Source of the DNA: Phenylobacterium glaciei
GTDB lineage: Bacteria; Pseudomonadota; Alphaproteobacteria; Caulobacterales; Caulobacteraceae
DNA: 64,000 nt
Reading direction: 5' to 3'
Assembly: GCF_016772415.1 (NCBI RefSeq)
Contig: NZ_JAGSGD010000001.1
Coordinates: 62,001 to 126,000, forward strand
The stretch's first letter is position 1; every line of letters starts with the position of its first letter. Positions 25,133 to 34,264 of the stretch are shown here, piece by piece. The translations under genes and the position numbers were made by a program. The notes below the pieces were generated by a model, which saw nothing but the letters and a program-made list of their open reading frames with translations, did not search any database and was not told the DNA's origin.

Positions 25133-26353
25133 GTGTTGAACCGCTTGCGTCACATTTTGCAGACCGCCATCAGCCGCCTGCCGCGACGCGACGCCATTCA
25201 TCTCGTGGGTGTCGAGCTTGCCCTGGTGGGCGCGCTGACCGCTGGCGTCGCCTTCGCCGCGGCCCCGGACGGCCGCAATGAACGCCTGGCCCGCCTGACC
25301 AAGGGCGAGGTGTCCGCCCAGGCTTTCGCCCGTCTCAAGGCCGGCATGGATCCCTCCATGCTGACCCTGGCCAGCCGCGTCGAGCCCCGTATGGGCGGGC
25401 TGATGCGCGCCTCCGACGGGGTGCTCAATCCCGACGCCGCCGCCCTGCCCGAGGGCGCCGCAGCCGATCCGGCCGTCATCCGCCTGCAGGACCTCGACCC
25501 CGACCAGGCCCGCGCCTGGAATCTGGCCAACCCGACCTCGACCCTGCCCAATCCGGCGGCGCGGCCCTTCAAGCTGAAGACCGGCGGCATGCTGGACGAG
25601 GCCCGCGCCATCGATTGCATGACCGCGGCCATCTATTACGAAGCCGCCTGGGAAAGCGTCGACGGCCAGCGCGCTGTGGCCCAGGTGGTGCTGAACCGCA
25701 TGCGTCACCCGGCTTTCCCCAAGACGGTCTGCGGCGTGGTCTTCCAGGGCTCCAACCGCACCACCGGCTGCCAGTTCAGCTTCACCTGCGACGGGGCGAT
25801 GAACCGCCAGCCGCAGGAAGCCGCCTGGCTGCGCGCCCGCAGCGTCGCCCAGGCGGCCCTGAACGGCTACGTGATGAAGAACGTCGGCACCGCCACCCAC
25901 TATCACGCCAACTATGTCGCTGCGTATTGGAGCCCGAGCCTGGTCAAGGTCGGCACCATCGGCGCCCACATCTTCTATCGCTGGACCGGCGGCTCGGGCC
26001 TGCCCCCCGCCTTCTCCGGCAAGTATCTCGGCACCGAGGCCGAGGGCATGCAGATCGCCGCCCTCGACCGCTACGCCACCACGCCGAAGATCGACGCCTC
26101 GACCGCCAAGGATAACCTTGAAGAGGCCCTTCCCGTGGAGGACGCCGTCCTGAGCAAGGCCCCCAAGGGCGCCGACGGCAAGACTCCGGCCGGTTCGAAC
26201 CAGACCGAGACGGTCAAGCAGGAAGCCCTGGTCACCGTGGCCGACGTCGCCAAGGACGCCGGCGCCTTGCTGAAGGCCGAGGATCTCGACTGGACCGGCC
26301 AGCCCAAGCGCAAGGGTCCGCCCCGCCTGGCCATGCCCGGCTCGATGTTCTAG
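25133..26353 (+). CDS. SleB-type cell wall hydrolase
   Basis: A 406-residue envelope protein with an N-terminal membrane anchor (VELALVGALTAGVAFAAA), a variable linker, and a Hydrolase_2/SleB domain. The domain includes AIDCMTAAIYYEAAWE with its catalytic glutamate, GQRAVAQVVLNRMRHP and CQFSFTCDG. Members act as lytic transglycosylases or amidases on peptidoglycan. A long charged C-terminal tail follows. I chose GTG 25133 because AGGAGA lies 10 bases upstream; an ATG at 25079 in frame would add 18 residues without a comparable ribosome-binding site. Confidence 0.88.
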   Translation: MLNRLRHILQTAISRLPRRDAIHLVGVELALVGALTAGVAFAAAPDGRNERLARLTKGEVSAQAFARLKAGMDPSMLTLASRVEPRMGGLMRASDGVLNPDAAALPEGAAADPAVIRLQDLDPDQARAWNLANPTSTLPNPAARPFKLKTGGMLDEARAIDCMTAAIYYEAAWESVDGQRAVAQVVLNRMRHPAFPKTVCGVVFQGSNRTTGCQFSFTCDGAMNRQPQEAAWLRARSVAQAALNGYVMKNVGTATHYHANYVAAYWSPSLVKVGTIGAHIFYRWTGGSGLPPAFSGKYLGTEAEGMQIAALDRYATTPKIDASTAKDNLEEALPVEDAVLSKAPKGADGKTPAGSNQTETVKQEALVTVADVAKDAGALLKAEDLDWTGQPKRKGPPRLAMPGSMF

Positions 26354-26409
26354 GGCGCGAGCTCTTCCGACCCTCCCGGCAGCCCGTCAGCCGCCGATCC
26401 CAATCCATT

Positions 26410-26506
26410 CGTCATCCCGGCCGCAGCGAAGCGGAGAGCCGGGACCCAGGGGCCGCAATCAATCCCCTGGGTCCCGGGTCTCCCCTGCGGATCGCCCGGG
26501 ATGACG
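26410..26506. repeat. 97-bp palindromic intergenic repeat
   Basis: The ends are CGTCATCCCGG and CCGGGATGACG, and the centre pairs GGGACCCAGGGG with CCCCTGGGTCCC around a short loop. It is a large near-perfect hairpin between two convergent genes. Elements of this kind (starting CGTCATCCCGG) are, from memory, widespread in alphaproteobacterial genomes. It could also end transcription of both flanking genes. Confidence 0.8.
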
Positions 26507-26518
26507 GGGATTTGCTGT

Positions 26519-27268
26519 CTAGGACGGCGCAACCTCCGCCGAGAAGGCGTTCACGTCCTCGATCAGGCCCGCCGCGGCCATGGCCACCAGCTCACCGCCC
26601 TTTTCCGGCGTCGCCAGCGCAGGGTCGGACCCCATGCGGCCATCTGCATAGCGGGCGCGGAAGTCCAGAGCCTCGCGGATCGGCCCGGTCGGCGCGATCT
26701 GCGGCGCGTAGTTGGCGGTCTTGATGGCGTCGGGATAGGCCCACTGGGTCACCGCGATCTCCGAGGGCGTCGCGTGGCTGCCGTGGCCCACCGGGAACTG
26801 CCGGTTGGCGAGCGCCAGGACGCCCCGCAGCTCCCACCAGTTCTTCAGCTTCAGCGAGAAGCCGCGCGGTTTGCCGGCGAAGCTGGCCTCCGCATAGAGC
26901 TCAGAGAAGGCCGCCTCGATGGTGGCGACGTTGCCGCCGTGGCCATTAAGGAAATAGATCTTCTCAAAGCCGTGGTGGCCGAGCGACCGGCACCAGTCAC
27001 CGATGGCGGCGATGAAGGTCGAGGGGCGCAGCGAGATGGTGCCCGGGAAGCCCAGGTGATGCTGCGCCATACCGATATTGAAGGTCGGCCCCACCAGGAT
27101 GTCGCCGGTCTTCTGGGCCTCGGTGGCGATGATCTCCGGGCACAGCCAGTCGGTGCCCAGCAGGCCCGTTGGCCCATGCTGCTCATTGGAGCCAATTGGG
27201 ATCACCACCGTCTTGGAACGGCCCAGGAAGGCTTCGATCTCGGGCCAGGTGGAGAGGTGCAGCAGCAT
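26519..27268 (-). CDS. Creatininase family protein
   Basis: A 249-residue metalloenzyme-like protein of the creatininase superfamily, which includes creatinine amidohydrolase, FAPy deformylase ArfB and MftE. The metal-binding motif GSNEQHGPTGLLGTDW (about residues 26-41) and NGHGGN are conserved. The start MLLHLSTWPE at 27268 fits the family; a GTG-type extension to 27307 is less likely. The true substrate is not predictable: creatinine itself is improbable in this setting, and a ring-opening amidase is more likely. Neighbours give no pathway. Confidence 0.87.
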   Translation of the reverse strand: MLLHLSTWPEIEAFLGRSKTVVIPIGSNEQHGPTGLLGTDWLCPEIIATEAQKTGDILVGPTFNIGMAQHHLGFPGTISLRPSTFIAAIGDWCRSLGHHGFEKIYFLNGHGGNVATIEAAFSELYAEASFAGKPRGFSLKLKNWWELRGVLALANRQFPVGHGSHATPSEIAVTQWAYPDAIKTANYAPQIAPTGPIREALDFRARYADGRMGSDPALATPEKGGELVAMAAAGLIEDVNAFSAEVAPS

Positions 27269-27357
27269 GTGGGCGGTCCTAGGCGGGATGAGTGCGTCCC
27301 TTCCCACATAGTCGGTTCGTCCATCGTCCGTAAGCGGCTGCGACGTCTTTGCTGGTG

Positions 27358-27400
27358 GCGCTTTCCGGGCGGCGAACCGGCGTCACGTCGCCTGAAAGCG
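27358..27400. repeat. Dispersed palindromic repeat, family A copy 2
   Basis: Starts GCGCTTTCCGGGCGGCGAACC and ends CGCCTGAAAGCG. It shares the TCCGGGCGGCGAACCGG core and the CGCCTGAA right end with 14867-14911, differing in the middle and by compensating changes in the outer arms. It lies directly beside the P450 stop codon. Confidence 0.8.
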
Positions 27401-27401
27401 T

Positions 27402-28778
27402 TCAGCGCCGATGCAGGATCATCGGCAGACCGCCCCGCGGGCGCATGGTGATCTGCTGCTGGACCTCAACCTCGTGTCCGGGCTTGAGCTCCAAGCTGTA
27501 GCGTTGGGCCAAGGTGGCCAGGATCAGCATAACTTCGGTGGTGGCGAGCGACGCCCCGATACAGACCTTCGGACCACCGCCGAAAGGCATGTAAGCGAAA
27601 CGCGGCCGCTCCGGCGCGTCCTTGGCGAAGCGTTCGGGATCGAATCGGCCGGGATCATCCCACAGGAGCTTGTGCCGGTGCAGGATCCAAGGGGCGATGG
27701 CGACCATCCCGCCCTTGGGGATCTTCATGCCGCAGATCTCGTCGGCCTCCAGGGCCACGCGGGTCGAGATGCCCGGCGCGGCCGGATAGACCCGCAGCGC
27801 CTCGTCCACCACCATCCGGGTATAGGTCAGGCCTGGCAGGTCCTCGTGGGTCGGGGGGCGGCCGGCCAGCACCGTGTCCAGCTCGGCCTGCAGACGGGCG
27901 GCGACGGTGGGGTGCTGGGAGAGCAGATACCAGACCCAGCACATGGTGGCCGCCGTGGTCTCATGACCGGCCAGGAAGATGGTCACCACCTGGTCGCGGA
28001 TTTCCTTGGCGCTCATCGTCTCACCCCCCTCGCTGTCGCGGGCCTCGATGAGTCGGCTGAGCAGGTCCTGGGGTCCGTCGGTCGGGTTGGCCTTCCGGTC
28101 CTCGATCATCCGGGCGATGTCGGCGTCCATCTCGGCGAAGACCGCGGCGATGCGCTTTTCCCGGGCCCGGAAACGGACGTCGCCGATCACCGGCAGGATA
28201 TCCAGCAGGTTCATGTTCAGTTCGGCCATGGCCCCTTCCATGCTGTGCCGGACGGTGGCCGAGACGCTCGCGCCGTCGGTGGAGAACATGGTCCGCGCGA
28301 TGATCTCCAGGGTGAGGTCGGTCATGGCCTCGGCCACCTCGATCTCCGCCCCCTCTGGCTGCTGGTCCCAGCGCGTCCGGAAGGCCAGAGCGCTGGCGGC
28401 CATGGCCGGCGCGTAGGCGGCGACACTGGGGGGCGAGAAGGAGGGCGCCATGGTCCGGCGGTGGGTCCGCCACAGCTCGCCGTCGGTGGACAGCAGGCCG
28501 TCGCCGAACATCGCCGAGAAGTAGCGCCGCTCCCGCTCGGTCTTGGGATAGTTCGCCACCTTGTCCAGCAGCACCTGCTTCACGCCGGCGGGGTCGCTGA
28601 CCACGTAGTAGCTGATCCCGGTGATGGTCGGGACCTTCAGCACAGGGACCTCGTAGGCCTGCGGGGGGATGTTGGGAAAGGGATGCTTGCGCCCCGCCTT
28701 CTCCATGCCAAACAGCGGCATGCGGGCGGGGGGCGGGTCGGACGCGGCCAGTTTCGGCGTCGGCTCGGCGAGACTCAT
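27402..28778 (-). CDS. Cytochrome P450
   Basis: A 458-residue soluble bacterial P450 mono-oxygenase. The I-helix AGHETTAATMCW carries the oxygen-activating threonine, the K-helix EALR provides the ExxR pair, and the haem loop FGGGPKVCIGAS places the thiolate at Cys406. The substrate is unknown; the overall pattern (FPNIPPQAYE, YPKTERERRYFS) resembles CYP families acting on fatty acids or terpenoids, which is only an impression. No ferredoxin gene is adjacent. It is divergent from a TetR regulator across a 92-bp gap containing palindromic TTAACG sites, so repression by that protein is likely. Confidence 0.93.
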   Translation of the reverse strand: MSLAEPTPKLAASDPPPARMPLFGMEKAGRKHPFPNIPPQAYEVPVLKVPTITGISYYVVSDPAGVKQVLLDKVANYPKTERERRYFSAMFGDGLLSTDGELWRTHRRTMAPSFSPPSVAAYAPAMAASALAFRTRWDQQPEGAEIEVAEAMTDLTLEIIARTMFSTDGASVSATVRHSMEGAMAELNMNLLDILPVIGDVRFRAREKRIAAVFAEMDADIARMIEDRKANPTDGPQDLLSRLIEARDSEGGETMSAKEIRDQVVTIFLAGHETTAATMCWVWYLLSQHPTVAARLQAELDTVLAGRPPTHEDLPGLTYTRMVVDEALRVYPAAPGISTRVALEADEICGMKIPKGGMVAIAPWILHRHKLLWDDPGRFDPERFAKDAPERPRFAYMPFGGGPKVCIGASLATTEVMLILATLAQRYSLELKPGHEVEVQQQITMRPRGGLPMILHRR

Positions 28779-28795
28779 TGCGCCCTCCCAGGGCA

Positions 28796-28831
28796 ATTTA
28801 ACGTCGTTAATCTGACTTTACGCGGTTAAAT
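28796..28831. promoter_or_regulatory. Probable TetR operator between P450 and its regulator
   Basis: The divergent gap holds a perfect palindrome TTAACGTCGTTAA (28798-28810) and, around it, outer arms ATTTAAC (28796-28802) and GTTAAAT (28825-28831). Its AT-rich character stands out from the surroundings. It is well placed to overlap both promoters. Binding by the adjacent TetR protein is inferred from position and symmetry. Confidence 0.6.
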
Positions 28832-28870
28832 TAGATTTACAAGCCGGCGTCGATAACCGACCAACAGCCC

Positions 28871-29527
28871 ATGCCCGCGCCCGCCAAGCTCCGTCCGCAG
28901 CTCAGCCCCGACCTGGTGGTGGAGGCCGCCGCCAAGGTTCTTGAGAGAGACGGGATCGACGGCCTGACCATGCGCGCCGTCGCCGCCGAACTGAAGGTCC
29001 AAGCGCCGGCCCTCTACTGGCACTTCCCCAACAAGGACGCCCTGCAGGTGGCGCTGTTCGATCACCTGATGGCCGATCTGGCCTTTGCGATCGACGGGCG
29101 CGACTGGCGCGAGGACATCCATCTCATGTGCCATCAGTTGCGCCGCCACCTGCTGGCGCGGCGGGACTCGGCTCAGCTGCTGCCCCACGGCTTCTTTGTC
29201 GGCCCCAACATGATGGAGCAGGCTGAGACCATCCTTGGCATCCTGATCCGGGCGGGGATGACGCCCAAGGACGCCGCCTACGCCATGAGCACGGGGGTCA
29301 GCTACATCATCACCTGGGTGATCGGGGAGGCCGACATCCTGCAACGGCGATTGACCGGACACGACGGCAATGACGAACTCGCCCACAGGCTGGTGGCCAC
29401 CGGCCGCTATCCCTATTTCGCCCAGGTGATCGGAGCCTTCGAGCTGGGCGGGGATATCGAGGGCCAGTTCGACTTCGGCCTGAACTGCCTGATCGCGGGG
29501 TTCGAACAGCTGATCCCTCGACGCTGA
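28871..29527 (+). CDS. TetR family transcriptional regulator
   Basis: A 218-residue repressor. The DNA-binding helix-turn-helix covers about residues 32-56 with LTMRAVAAELKV and ALYWHFPNKDAL. The latter is close to true TetR-class proteins, and the C-terminal half resembles the TetR_C all-helical ligand domain. The ligand is unknown, perhaps the P450 substrate. It is divergent from the P450 gene; the shared gap contains the palindromic operator candidate. Autoregulation together with control of the P450 is the usual arrangement. Confidence 0.9.
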   Translation: MPAPAKLRPQLSPDLVVEAAAKVLERDGIDGLTMRAVAAELKVQAPALYWHFPNKDALQVALFDHLMADLAFAIDGRDWREDIHLMCHQLRRHLLARRDSAQLLPHGFFVGPNMMEQAETILGILIRAGMTPKDAAYAMSTGVSYIITWVIGEADILQRRLTGHDGNDELAHRLVATGRYPYFAQVIGAFELGGDIEGQFDFGLNCLIAGFEQLIPRR

Positions 29528-29604
29528 TTTCTGGCGCAGCCTGTTGCGCCGGGCGGGCCTGCTCCGCATAACTCGCAGCCAAGTTTTGATGGGAGTTAAG
29601 AACG

Positions 29605-31545
29605 GTGAGCGAGGGCGAAGTTTTCCCGGTTCCCGCGGCCTGGGCCAAGCGGGCCAAGATGAACGCGCAGGCCTATGAGGCCGCTGTCGCGCGCGTCGAG
29701 ACCGATCCGGATGGCTACTGGACCGACGTCGCCGGACGCCTGGACTGGATCGCGCCCTTCACCCAGGTGAAGGATACCTCCTTCCACAAGCACCCCTTCC
29801 ACATCCGCTGGTACGCCGACGGCGTGCTGAACGTCTCGGTCAACTGCCTGGACCGCCACCTGGACACGCGCGGCGACCAGGTCGCCATCATCTGGGAGAG
29901 CGACGAGGGGACCCCCTGGGACAATCTCACCTATCGCCAGCTGCACGCCGAGACCTGCCGCATGGCCAATGTGCTGAAGGCGCGCGGGGTCCAGAAGGGC
30001 GACCGGGTCACCATCTACCTGCCGATGATCCCCCAGGCCGCCGTGGCCATGCTGGCCTGCGCCCGGATCGGCGCGGTCCACTCGGTGATCTTCGGCGGCT
30101 TCTCGCCCGACAGCATCGCCGGCCGCATCCAGGATTGCGACTCCAGGATCGTCATCACCGCCGATGAGGGCCTGCGGGGCGGCAAGACCGTGCCGCTGAA
30201 GCGCAATGTCGACGAGGCCCTGGAGCAGTGCCCGGGCGTCACCGACGTGATCGTCGTGCGCCGCACCCGGGCCGACGTGCCGATGAAGGCCGGCCGCGAC
30301 GCCTTCTATTCGGACCTCAAGCAGGGCGTCGCCGATACCTGCGAGCCCGAGCCGATGAACGCCGAAGATCCGCTGTTCATCCTCTACACCTCCGGCTCGA
30401 CCGGGAAGCCCAAGGGCGTGCTGCACACCACCGGCGGCTACCTGGTCTGGGCGGCCCACACCCATGAACTGGTGTTCGACTACAAGCCCGGCGAGGTGTT
30501 CTGGTGCACCGCCGACGTAGGCTGGGTCACCGGCCACAGCTACGTGGTCTACGGGCCGCTGGCCAATGCGGCCACCACGGTGATGTTCGAGGGCGTGCCC
30601 AACTATCCCACCAATTCCCGGTTCTGGGAGGTGATCGACAAGCACAAGGTCAACACCTTCTACACCGCGCCGACCGCCATCCGCGCCCTGATGCGCGACG
30701 GCGACGAACCCGTCCTGAAGACCTCGCGCAAGTCCCTGCGCCTGCTGGGCACGGTGGGCGAGCCGATCAATCCCGAGGCCTGGCTCTGGTACCACCGGGT
30801 GGTGGGCGACGGCCGCTGCCCGATCGTCGACACCTATTGGCAGACCGAGACCGGGGCCTGCCTGGCCTCGCCCCTGCCGGGCGCGACGGCCCTGAAGCCC
30901 GGCTCCTGCGCCAAGCCCCTGCCGGGGATAAAGTTCGAGCTGGTGGACGCCGAGGGCCAGGTCCTGCACGGCGCCACCAGCGGCAACCTGGTGATCACCG
31001 ACAGCTGGCCGGGCCAGATGCGCTCGGTCTATGGCGACCACCAGCGCTTCTTCGACACCTATTTCTCCACCTATGCCGGGAAATATTTCACCGGCGACGG
31101 CTGCCGCCGGGATGAGGACGGCTACTACTGGATCACGGGCCGGGTGGACGACGTGATCAATGTCTCGGGCCACCGCCTGGGCACCGCCGAGATCGAGAGC
31201 GCCTTGGTGAGCAACGAGAACGTCGCCGAGGCCGCGGTCGTCGGCTTCCCGCACGATATCAAGGGCCAGGGCGTCTACTGCTTCGTCACCCTGAAGGCCG
31301 ACGTGGTCCCCACCGACATCCTGCAGGCCGAGCTCAAGGGCTGGGTGCGCCGGGAGATCGGGCCCTTCGCGGCGCCGGACGTGGTGCAGTTCGCGCCCGG
31401 CCTGCCCAAGACCCGCTCGGGCAAGATCATGCGCCGCATCCTGCGCAAGATCGCCGAGAACGACCTCTCCAACCTGGGGGATATCTCCACCCTGGCCGAC
31501 CCTTCCGTGGTGGACGACCTCGTCAAGAACCGGATCGGCAGCTGA
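29605..31545 (+). CDS. acs: Acetyl-CoA synthetase
   Basis: A 646-residue AMP-forming acetate-CoA ligase starting at GTG 29605, the length expected of Acs. The P-loop-like [15 protein letters not shown], the [12 protein letters not shown] block, [10 protein letters not shown] and the hinge region [14 protein letters not shown] are all present. The catalytic and acetylatable lysine is K607 in TRSGKIMRR. It activates acetate to acetyl-CoA in the cytoplasm. Acetylation of this lysine is reversed by sirtuins in other bacteria; a Sir2 gene is present at 14100-14858. Confidence 0.97.
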   Translation: MSEGEVFPVPAAWAKRAKMNAQAYEAAVARVETDPDGYWTDVAGRLDWIAPFTQVKDTSFHKHPFHIRWYADGVLNVSVNCLDRHLDTRGDQVAIIWESDEGTPWDNLTYRQLHAETCRMANVLKARGVQKGDRVTIYLPMIPQAAVAMLACARIGAVHSVIFGGFSPDSIAGRIQDCDSRIVITADEGLRGGKTVPLKRNVDEALEQCPGVTDVIVVRRTRADVPMKAGRDAFYSDLKQGVADTCEPEPMNAEDPLFILYTSGSTGKPKGVLHTTGGYLVWAAHTHELVFDYKPGEVFWCTADVGWVTGHSYVVYGPLANAATTVMFEGVPNYPTNSRFWEVIDKHKVNTFYTAPTAIRALMRDGDEPVLKTSRKSLRLLGTVGEPINPEAWLWYHRVVGDGRCPIVDTYWQTETGACLASPLPGATALKPGSCAKPLPGIKFELVDAEGQVLHGATSGNLVITDSWPGQMRSVYGDHQRFFDTYFSTYAGKYFTGDGCRRDEDGYYWITGRVDDVINVSGHRLGTAEIESALVSNENVAEAAVVGFPHDIKGQGVYCFVTLKADVVPTDILQAELKGWVRREIGPFAAPDVVQFAPGLPKTRSGKIMRRILRKIAENDLSNLGDISTLADPSVVDDLVKNRIGS

Positions 31546-31568
31546 TCCCAGGCCGCCTAGGAAGACCG

Positions 31569-32147
31569 ATGCGGTTGGCCTTCCTGCTGCTGCTGATCGC
31601 GTCCCCCGCCTGGGCCTGGGAGCCGACCGGCCAAATCCTGGCGGGGCTGTCGCGCGGCGCCTATGTGGAGGTCCGCCCCGATCCCGACGGCGCCTCGGGG
31701 CTGATCCGCGCGGCCGAAGAGATCGCCGCGCCGCCCGAAGTGGTCTGGGCCGTGCTGGTGGATTGCGACCTGGCCCCGCGGATGGCCGCCAGCCTGAAGA
31801 GCTGCCGCATCCTGGAGCGTGATCCCGCCGGCCGCTGGGACCTGCGCGAGCAGATCGTGCGCCCCGGCCTGATGCCGCGCTTCCGCAGTGTCGTGCGCTC
31901 GGATTTCGACGCGCCCAGGCGCCTCAGGTTCCGGCGCACCGGCGGCGACCTCAAGATCCTCGAGGGCGAATGGCGGCTCGCGCCCCTGGACGGCGGCCGC
32001 GCCACGCGGGTGGTCTACGAGAGCCGGGCCGCCAGTCCCTACGCTGTCCCCGCCAGCCTCGCGCGCCTGGCCCTGCGCCGTGACGTGCTGACCGCCATGG
32101 CCGCCTTGAAGCGGGAGAGTTTGGCGCGGGCCGCCTCGCCGCGCTAA
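31569..32147 (+). CDS. Secreted SRPBCC/START-like protein
   Basis: A 192-residue protein with a signal peptide (MRLAFLLLLIASPAWAW) and a single START-like helix-grip domain: IAAPPEVVWAVLVDCDLAPRM, LREQIVRPGLMPRF and GEWRLAPLDGGRATRVVYE. The family (polyketide cyclase/START superfamily) binds hydrophobic ligands. An export signal on such a domain suggests a periplasmic lipid-handling role, which is inference. It lies 23 bp after acs and 11 bp before the Rsm22 gene, all on one strand, but the three have no obvious shared pathway. Confidence 0.82.
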   Translation: MRLAFLLLLIASPAWAWEPTGQILAGLSRGAYVEVRPDPDGASGLIRAAEEIAAPPEVVWAVLVDCDLAPRMAASLKSCRILERDPAGRWDLREQIVRPGLMPRFRSVVRSDFDAPRRLRFRRTGGDLKILEGEWRLAPLDGGRATRVVYESRAASPYAVPASLARLALRRDVLTAMAALKRESLARAASPR

Positions 32148-32158
32148 GGGTCTCGCCC

Positions 32159-33139
32159 ATGAGCCCCGACTTGCCGCCCGCCTTACGCCTCGCCGCCGAC
32201 CGCCTGCTCGAGGGCGTCGCCCGCAAGGGCCTGGCCGAGCGCGCGGCCAAGATCTCCAGCGGCTACCGGGGGGGCGAGACCTCGCGGGTCGTGGTCACCG
32301 ACGAGGCCGACGCCGTGGCCTATGTGCTGTCGCGCCTGCCCGCCACCTATGCGGCGGGCGCCTTCGTGCTTGCCGAGGCCCAGAGGATGGCGCCGGACTT
32401 CGCCCCCAAACGCCTGCTGGACGCCGGCGCGGGGCCCGGTGGGGCGAGCTGGGCGGCGCTTGAGACTTGGTCAGGAATCGAGGCCGCCACCCTGCTGGAT
32501 TCCAGCCGCCCCCTCCTGGACATGGCCGCCAAGCTGGCCGCCGAGGGTGGGCAGGCCCTGCAAAACGCCAACTTCCTGCGTGGTGACCTGACCGCGCCCG
32601 CCACCGACTGGCCCCAGGCCGACCTGGTGACCGCCAGCTACGCCCTGGCCGAGATCGCCGCCGCGCAACAGGCGCGGACCGTCCAGGCCCTGTGGGCCGC
32701 CACCGACGGCATGCTGGCCCTGATCGAGCCCGGCACGCCCGATGGCTATCGCCGCATCCTGACCGCCCGCGAGACCCTGCTGGCGGCGGGCGCCGAGATC
32801 CTCGCCCCCTGCCCGCACGCCCTGGCCTGTCCCCTGGTGGCGCCAGACTGGTGCCACTTCGTTCAGCGCCTGCCGCGCTCGCGCGACCATCGCCTGGCCA
32901 AGGGCGCCGACCTGCCCTTCGAGGACGAGAAGTTCAGCTACCTCGTGGCCGTCCGGCCCGGCATCGTGGCCCAGCCCCGCACTGCCCGCATCCTGGCCCC
33001 GCCCCGCGTGGCCAAGCCCGCCATCACCTTCAAGCTCTGCACGCCCGCCGGGACCGCCGAGCTGGCCGACGTGCCGCGCCGTGACAAGGCCGCCTACGCC
33101 TGGGCGCGCCGGCTCGACTGGGGCGACGCCCTTCCCTAG
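32159..33139 (+). CDS. Rsm22-family ribosome-associated methyltransferase-like protein
   Basis: A 326-residue protein of the Rsm22 family, related to mitochondrial METTL17. An AdoMet-type fold is visible (LLDAGAGPGGASWAAL, GDLTAP, ALIEPGTPDGYRRI). The conserved segment CPHALACPL...DWCHFVQRLPRS supplies cysteines that, in the mitochondrial homologue, hold an iron-sulfur cluster; SSGYRGGE near the N-terminus is another signature. It probably assists small-subunit assembly or translation. Bacterial function is not established. Confidence 0.88.
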   Translation: MSPDLPPALRLAADRLLEGVARKGLAERAAKISSGYRGGETSRVVVTDEADAVAYVLSRLPATYAAGAFVLAEAQRMAPDFAPKRLLDAGAGPGGASWAALETWSGIEAATLLDSSRPLLDMAAKLAAEGGQALQNANFLRGDLTAPATDWPQADLVTASYALAEIAAAQQARTVQALWAATDGMLALIEPGTPDGYRRILTARETLLAAGAEILAPCPHALACPLVAPDWCHFVQRLPRSRDHRLAKGADLPFEDEKFSYLVAVRPGIVAQPRTARILAPPRVAKPAITFKLCTPAGTAELADVPRRDKAAYAWARRLDWGDALP

Positions 33140-33236
33140 GGCGACGGCGATGTGAGAGAACAGGGGTCGCCGCCCACCGCATTTCCGGGCCGGCGCTAAA
33201 GAATTCTGTTTTTCAAATTCCAAATGGGAGGGCGCC

Positions 33237-34220
33237 ATGCCCGTCAGCCGCGAAGTCCACCTCATCGAGCGCCCCAAGGCGATGCCCACGCTCGATCAGT
33301 TCCAGATCGTCGAGACCAATGTGCCTGACGCCGCCGACGGCGAGGTGCTGGTGCAGAACCTCTACATGTCGGTGGACCCGGCCATGCGGCCGCGCCTGAC
33401 CGCCGGCCAGGATCTGGGCGTGGCCATGATGGGCGGGGCTCTGGGCCGCGTCGTCCAGTCCAAGAATGGCGACTATGCGGTCGGTGACCTGGTCTCCAAC
33501 CGTCTGGGCTTCCGCGAGTACTTCACCTCCGACGGCAAGGGCCTCACCAAGCTCACCCCTGATCCCGACCTGTCGCTGACCACCCACATGCACGCCATGG
33601 GCATGACCGGCTTCACGGCCTACGGCGGCCTGCTGCACATCGGGGCCCTGAAAGAAGGCGAGCAGGTCTTCGTCTCCACCGCCGGCGGGGCCGTGGGCTC
33701 CATCGCCGCCCAGATCGCCAAGATCAAGAACTGCTACGTGGTCGGCTCCACCGGCACGGCCGAGAAGGCCGCCTGGCTGAAGGACGAGGTCGGGCTCGAC
33801 GCGGTGATCAATTACAAGGACGCCCCGATCCGCACCCAGCTGGAGGCCGCCACCCCCAAGGGCATCGACGTCTACTTCGACAATGTCGGCGGCGATCACC
33901 TGGAGGCGGCCCTGCGCCGCATGAACACGTTGGGCCGGATTCCGGTCTGCGGTTTCATCTCCGGCTACAATTCCGGCCACTCCAACGTCTCGAACCTCTC
34001 CAACATCATCTATTCGCGGGTGATGCTGCGCGGCTTCGTCGGAACCGACTTCATGCACATGTACGCCGACTTCCAGCGCGACATGGCCGGCTGGCTGAAG
34101 AGCGGCCAGGTCAAGTACCAGGAGACCGTCCTGGACGGCATCGACAACGCGCCGGCCGCCCTGATCGGCCTGCTGAACGGCCTCAACGCCGGCAAGATGC
34201 TGGTGAAGCTGGCGGATTAA
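33237..34220 (+). CDS. NADP-dependent medium-chain reductase (zinc-independent MDR)
   Basis: A 327-residue reductase of the MDR superfamily, prostaglandin reductase/CurA-like branch. LYMSVDPAMRPRL is the characteristic N-terminal motif; the cofactor motif is AGGAVGSIAAQIAK, and FDNVGGDHLEAALRRM follows. No zinc-binding cysteine set is present. Such enzymes reduce alpha,beta-unsaturated carbonyls with NADPH. GGGAGG precedes the ATG. The LysR gene is convergent and separated by a 44-bp gap. Confidence 0.92.
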   Translation: MPVSREVHLIERPKAMPTLDQFQIVETNVPDAADGEVLVQNLYMSVDPAMRPRLTAGQDLGVAMMGGALGRVVQSKNGDYAVGDLVSNRLGFREYFTSDGKGLTKLTPDPDLSLTTHMHAMGMTGFTAYGGLLHIGALKEGEQVFVSTAGGAVGSIAAQIAKIKNCYVVGSTGTAEKAAWLKDEVGLDAVINYKDAPIRTQLEAATPKGIDVYFDNVGGDHLEAALRRMNTLGRIPVCGFISGYNSGHSNVSNLSNIIYSRVMLRGFVGTDFMHMYADFQRDMAGWLKSGQVKYQETVLDGIDNAPAALIGLLNGLNAGKMLVKLAD

Positions 34221-34264
34221 AGCGCGCTCCTTTTCCTCCCCCATGCACCGGGGGGGAAAGTTGC

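Noticed and set aside
28805..28822. CtrA-like site (TTAA, 7 bases, TTAC) between the P450 and TetR genes
   Set aside because: The match is imperfect and lies wholly within the better-explained TetR operator dyad; neither flanking gene is an expected cell-cycle target.
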